DNA of 45,114 bases from Lapidilactobacillus wuchangensis (GTDB lineage: Bacteria; Bacillota; Bacilli; Lactobacillales; Lactobacillaceae): assembly GCF_003946645.1 (NCBI RefSeq), contig NZ_RHOU01000017.1:1-45114 (forward strand), in the 5' to 3' direction. The position numbers were made by a program, and so were the translations under genes. Positions within the stretch are counted from its first letter, which is position 1. Every line of letters starts with the position of its first letter. Under the pieces are notes generated by a model that worked only from the letters and a program-made list of their open reading frames with translations, was not told the origin of the DNA and did no database searches. Shown here in pieces: positions 42,262 through 45,114 of this stretch.

Positions 42262-43017
42262 TTGACAGAGAATGTCGTAGCAGTTCAACACTTAGTTAAA
42301 ACATATGGTAAAGGAAACGAAAAGAAATTTACCGCTTTGAAAGATGTTAATTTTACCGTGCAGAATGGCGAATTTGTCGGCATCATGGGCGCGTCAGGTT
42401 CTGGTAAAACAACTTTATTAAATATTTTGTCAACTTTAGATAAACCAACTAGTGGCAATGTTTTGATCAATCACCAAGATATTACCCAATTAAAAAATAA
42501 CCAAATGGCTGATTTTCGTGGCCGTGAGATTGGTTTTATTTTCCAAGATTTCAACTTATTGGAAAATCTGACCGCCGCTGAAAATATTGCTTTGCCATTA
42601 TCATTACAAAATGTGTCGCCAAAAGAAATTCAACCAAAAGTTGCGGCGATTGCCAAACGCTTGTCGATCGAACATGTTTTGGATCATTATCCAACCGAAT
42701 TATCTGGTGGTCAAAAACAACGGGTTGCCGCAGCACGCGCCTTAGTACATCAACCAGCGATTTTGTTTGGTGACGAACCAACAGGGGCTCTGGATTCTAA
42801 TAGTGCCCGGGAATTGTTGGAAACAATGGATTCCTTAAATCGCGATGACCAAGTTTCAATTCTTTTGGTTACCCACGATCCTTTCTCTGCTAGTTATTGC
42901 CAACGCATTTTATTTATTAAAGATGGTGAAATTGGTCAAGAATTACGTCGGGGCAGTCGTAGTCGGGCAGATTTTTATCAGGAAATTCTTGATAATTTAG
43001 GTACATTTGCAGAATAG
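42262..43017 (+). CDS. BceA-type ABC transporter ATP-binding protein
   Basis: ATPase of 251 residues of the MacB/BceA class. It has Walker A GASGSGKTT (~39-47), Q-loop FQDFNLLENLT, signature LSGGQKQRVAAARAL, Walker B ILFGDEPTGALDS and switch VTHDPFSASY. GEPTGALDSNS-like Walker B regions are typical of the peptide-antibiotic exporter group. The start is a TTG after GGAGGG at 42250. The permease gene follows after 11 bp. BceAB systems detoxify cell-wall-active peptides and usually sit next to a two-component system; none is present here. Confidence 0.92.
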   Translation: MTENVVAVQHLVKTYGKGNEKKFTALKDVNFTVQNGEFVGIMGASGSGKTTLLNILSTLDKPTSGNVLINHQDITQLKNNQMADFRGREIGFIFQDFNLLENLTAAENIALPLSLQNVSPKEIQPKVAAIAKRLSIEHVLDHYPTELSGGQKQRVAAARALVHQPAILFGDEPTGALDSNSARELLETMDSLNRDDQVSILLVTHDPFSASYCQRILFIKDGEIGQELRRGSRSRADFYQEILDNLGTFAE

Positions 43018-43028
43018 GAGGACTTTTG

Positions 43029-44864
43029 ATGTTATCAAAATTAGCGTTGTCAGGCATTAAAAGTCGCCTGAAGGATTATTTGGTACTTTTCTCAGGGTTA
43101 ATTGTGGCGGCAGCGACATTTTACATGTTTATGGCCTTAGCGACGAATCAGGATTTTCTTGGTAAAAATTCAATGATCAGCGCGGCTAATACCAGCTTTG
43201 TCTTCGTGTTTGGCGCCGTTTTGTTAGCCATCATCACCTTAGTATATTTAGTTTATGCGAACTCGTTTCTATTGAATATGCGCCAGCGTGATTACGGGAT
43301 GTTCATGATGCTGGGTGCAAAAACGAGTAAAATTTCCCAATTGATTTTTATGGAAACTTTCGTGTTAGGCACCGTGGCAACTTTAGTCGGTTCGTTGATT
43401 GGGACCGGTTTGGCACAAATTGTGGCCCAACTGTTAGTTCAACAGTTAGGTTTGAAATTACAACATTTTAACGCCTTTTATTTACCAGCATTCTTGATCA
43501 CAATTATCTTCTTTATTACTTTGTTTATTTTGGCAGCAATCTGGAACAGTCGAAAATTAATTAAAACGCCAGTCTTGAAGTTGTTGCACAGTGCCGACCA
43601 ACCAGCGCGGATGGTTGTTAAAACCGGCCGTTTAGCCGTTCAGGCAATTCTTGGCATCATTCTTTTAGCAGTTGGTTATTGGGCAATGTCATCAATCATG
43701 CAATTGCTGGCGATTCCAGTGGCCTTAGTTACGATTGTCTTAGGTAGTTACTTTACTTTCAATGCCACTTTCATTTGGATTATCCATTTTCTAAAGAAAA
43801 ATAAGAATTTCGCTTTAAAAGGGTTACGTAACTTTACCTTGTCACAGTTGAGCTTCCGGATTCATGATTACACGCGGATGTTAGCGATGATTTCGATTTT
43901 ATTCGCTTTAGCATTAGGAGCAATCACTGTTGGCTTAGGTTTCCGTAATGATATGAGTGCGATTACTTCGGCCAGCACGCCTTATGATTTGAAATTGTAC
44001 ACGCATAATCAGGCAATTGACCAACAAGTGGCCAAGCTAAACACGACCAGCCAAGCAACGTACAGTTTCAAGAAGGTTGGTCAGAAGTACTATTATAATT
44101 TAGCCGATTTTGAAAAGACGCCAATGTATTACATGCATTACAGTGGCTCTACTGGCGAAATCACCTTGCCTAAATTACGACGTTACCAGGCGAAGGATTA
44201 CGTCAATGCCAAGCAAGATAGTCCTGTTTTTGACAGTGCCTATCGTGAATTGCGCGTTGATACTAATTATGAAGAGGAACCAAGTTATGCGTTTGTCGAT
44301 CAGGCGAAGTTTAACCAAGTTACCGCACCAATCCAGACAGTTACTTTAGTGCGGGTCAAAGATTTCGTTAAAGATCGGGACCGCATTGGTCAAATCGAAA
44401 AACTGCAAGTTAAAGCAAAACCAGCTTATAAAGAACTGGCTAGCAATTCCAAATACGCCAGTGCGATGATGGCTACGGCGTTATATTCAGGAATGATCTT
44501 CATGGGCTTCTTCTTAGGCATTTCATTCTTAGCCATGCTCGCTAGCTGCTTGATGTTTAAGATTTTATCCGGCGCTTACAGTGACGTTCGCCGTTATGAC
44601 ATGCTGAATAAAATTGGCACCCGCAGCAACGTGTTGCGGCGTTCCGTAGCGAAGGAAATTGGGATTTTGTATGCTTTACCAGGTGCTTTAGGTGTTGTCC
44701 ACGTGCTGTTTGGTTTACAACTCTTTAAAATCCTGATGGTCAATCCATATCATGGTATTTGGTTACCATTCTTAATTTTCATTGTGCTTTATGGCTTGTA
44801 CTACTGGATCACCGTGCTGCTTTATCGCGGCATTGTTATTCCTAAAGTCGAAATTGATAAATAA
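43029..44864 (+). CDS. BceB-type ABC transporter permease (FtsX-like)
   Basis: Permease of 611 residues with about ten helices: one near the N-terminus (~18-38), helices 2-4 (~58-180), helices 5-7 (~200-300), a soluble region of about 190 residues (~305-475) and three C-terminal helices (~480-600). This matches BceB, whose extracellular domain between helices 7 and 8 senses peptides. The first FtsX-like block includes MRQRDYGMFMMLGAK and the second the LNKIGTRSNVLRRSV segment. The ATG at 43029 follows AGGAGGA; an in-frame TTG directly before it is less likely. Confidence 0.92.
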   Translation: MLSKLALSGIKSRLKDYLVLFSGLIVAAATFYMFMALATNQDFLGKNSMISAANTSFVFVFGAVLLAIITLVYLVYANSFLLNMRQRDYGMFMMLGAKTSKISQLIFMETFVLGTVATLVGSLIGTGLAQIVAQLLVQQLGLKLQHFNAFYLPAFLITIIFFITLFILAAIWNSRKLIKTPVLKLLHSADQPARMVVKTGRLAVQAILGIILLAVGYWAMSSIMQLLAIPVALVTIVLGSYFTFNATFIWIIHFLKKNKNFALKGLRNFTLSQLSFRIHDYTRMLAMISILFALALGAITVGLGFRNDMSAITSASTPYDLKLYTHNQAIDQQVAKLNTTSQATYSFKKVGQKYYYNLADFEKTPMYYMHYSGSTGEITLPKLRRYQAKDYVNAKQDSPVFDSAYRELRVDTNYEEEPSYAFVDQAKFNQVTAPIQTVTLVRVKDFVKDRDRIGQIEKLQVKAKPAYKELASNSKYASAMMATALYSGMIFMGFFLGISFLAMLASCLMFKILSGAYSDVRRYDMLNKIGTRSNVLRRSVAKEIGILYALPGALGVVHVLFGLQLFKILMVNPYHGIWLPFLIFIVLYGLYYWITVLLYRGIVIPKVEIDK

Positions 44865-44879
44865 TGCAATACGATAAAA

Positions 44880-44913
44880 ACCACCTTGGCTAATTAGCTG
44901 GGTGGCTTTTTTG
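44880..44913 (+). terminator. Terminator of the bceAB-type operon
   Basis: The stem CCACCTTGGCT/AGCTGGGTGG around AATT is followed by TTTTTT, about 16 bp after the stop. Confidence 0.92.
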
Positions 44914-44960
44914 TTGAATTCGATTGTTAATCAAAAAAATAAGACCAAGGCTGGTGTAAA

Positions 44961-45114
44961 AGCGGAATTGGTTCTGACTCCATTGCAGGCTTGCTGGTTG
45001 TGGAACGCGGCCGGCATCGATTGATGCCAATTACAAATCAAATTGTCATCAATACGAGCCTTTGTCTAATTGCTAAAGCAATAAGACAAATTTGGCGGCT
45101 GACAACCACGCCCT
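44961..45114 (-). repeat. R element copy 8 (inverted right arm, cut by window edge)
   Basis: The reverse complement of an R right arm: GTGGAACGCGGCCGGCATCG, then hairpin 2 ATTGATG/CATCAAT, then hairpin 1 TTTGTCT/AGACAAA, and GCGGCTGACAACC before the window ends. It is the only copy whose right arm is inverted relative to the others. Its hairpin 2 loop shares 19 bases with the left arm of copy 3. Confidence 0.88.

Overview
The window comes from a low-GC Gram-positive bacterium, most likely a member of the Lactobacillaceae. The grounds are GGAGG-type ribosome binding sites with several TTG or GTG starts, lipoprotein-anchored solute-binding proteins, a Wzz / tyrosine-kinase / PHP-phosphatase polysaccharide module, KtrAB, and the overall protein style. 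The genus cannot be fixed from the sequence alone. No tRNA, rRNA, prophage, transposase or CRISPR array was seen.

Layout, left to right. 1-3.7 kb: a UspA-like stress protein, 3-methyladenine DNA glycosylase I, a membrane-bound GGDEF diguanylate cyclase and one unknown protein. 4.3-13.6 kb (minus strand): an oligopeptide importer with two tandem OppA lipoproteins followed by OppB-C-D-F. 14.2-17.1 kb: a polar amino-acid ABC importer (ATPase, lipoprotein, two permeases), then a GNAT acetyltransferase. 18.8-20.3 kb: a compact ECF-type sigma factor operon with a membrane protein and a small protein. 21.3-27.3 kb: pstSCAB1B2-phoU and an OmpR-type regulator, with a Pho-box-like array before pstS. 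28.1-30.1 kb: the KtrB/KtrA potassium uptake system. 30.5-35.1 kb: LCP ligase, Wzz-like co-polymerase, tyrosine kinase, phosphatase and a priming sugar-phosphate transferase, i.e. the regulatory and initiating part of a capsule/EPS locus without the glycosyltransferases. 35.5-38.3 kb: a P-type cation ATPase. 38.5-40.8 kb (minus): an EAL-domain protein and the GTPase HflX. 42.3-44.9 kb: a BceAB-type ABC transporter.

The most unusual content lies between the genes. Eight intergenic sites carry copies of one structured repeat (called R here). A complete copy is about 530-600 bp: a ~150-nt arm, a ~200-bp spacer with a terminator-like hairpin, and a second ~160-nt arm that is a diverged inverted copy of the first. 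Each arm folds into a basal stem with two hairpins, and the stems differ between copies by compensatory changes on both sides. R copies cover about 4 kb (near 9% of the window), and both window ends stop at nearly the same point inside an R arm. A second structured family (C, ~125 bp, four copies) lies directly upstream of hflX as a tandem array and upstream of the P-type ATPase; it also shows paired changes. Neither family contains a convincing gene. They may be non-autonomous mobile foldback elements, structured RNAs, or both.

Functional links: peptide, amino acid, phosphate and potassium uptake sit with envelope functions (EPS priming, LCP, BceAB) and a c-di-GMP synthase/hydrolase pair. 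The phosphate operon ends with a response regulator that has lost four of five receiver active-site residues and has no histidine kinase beside it.
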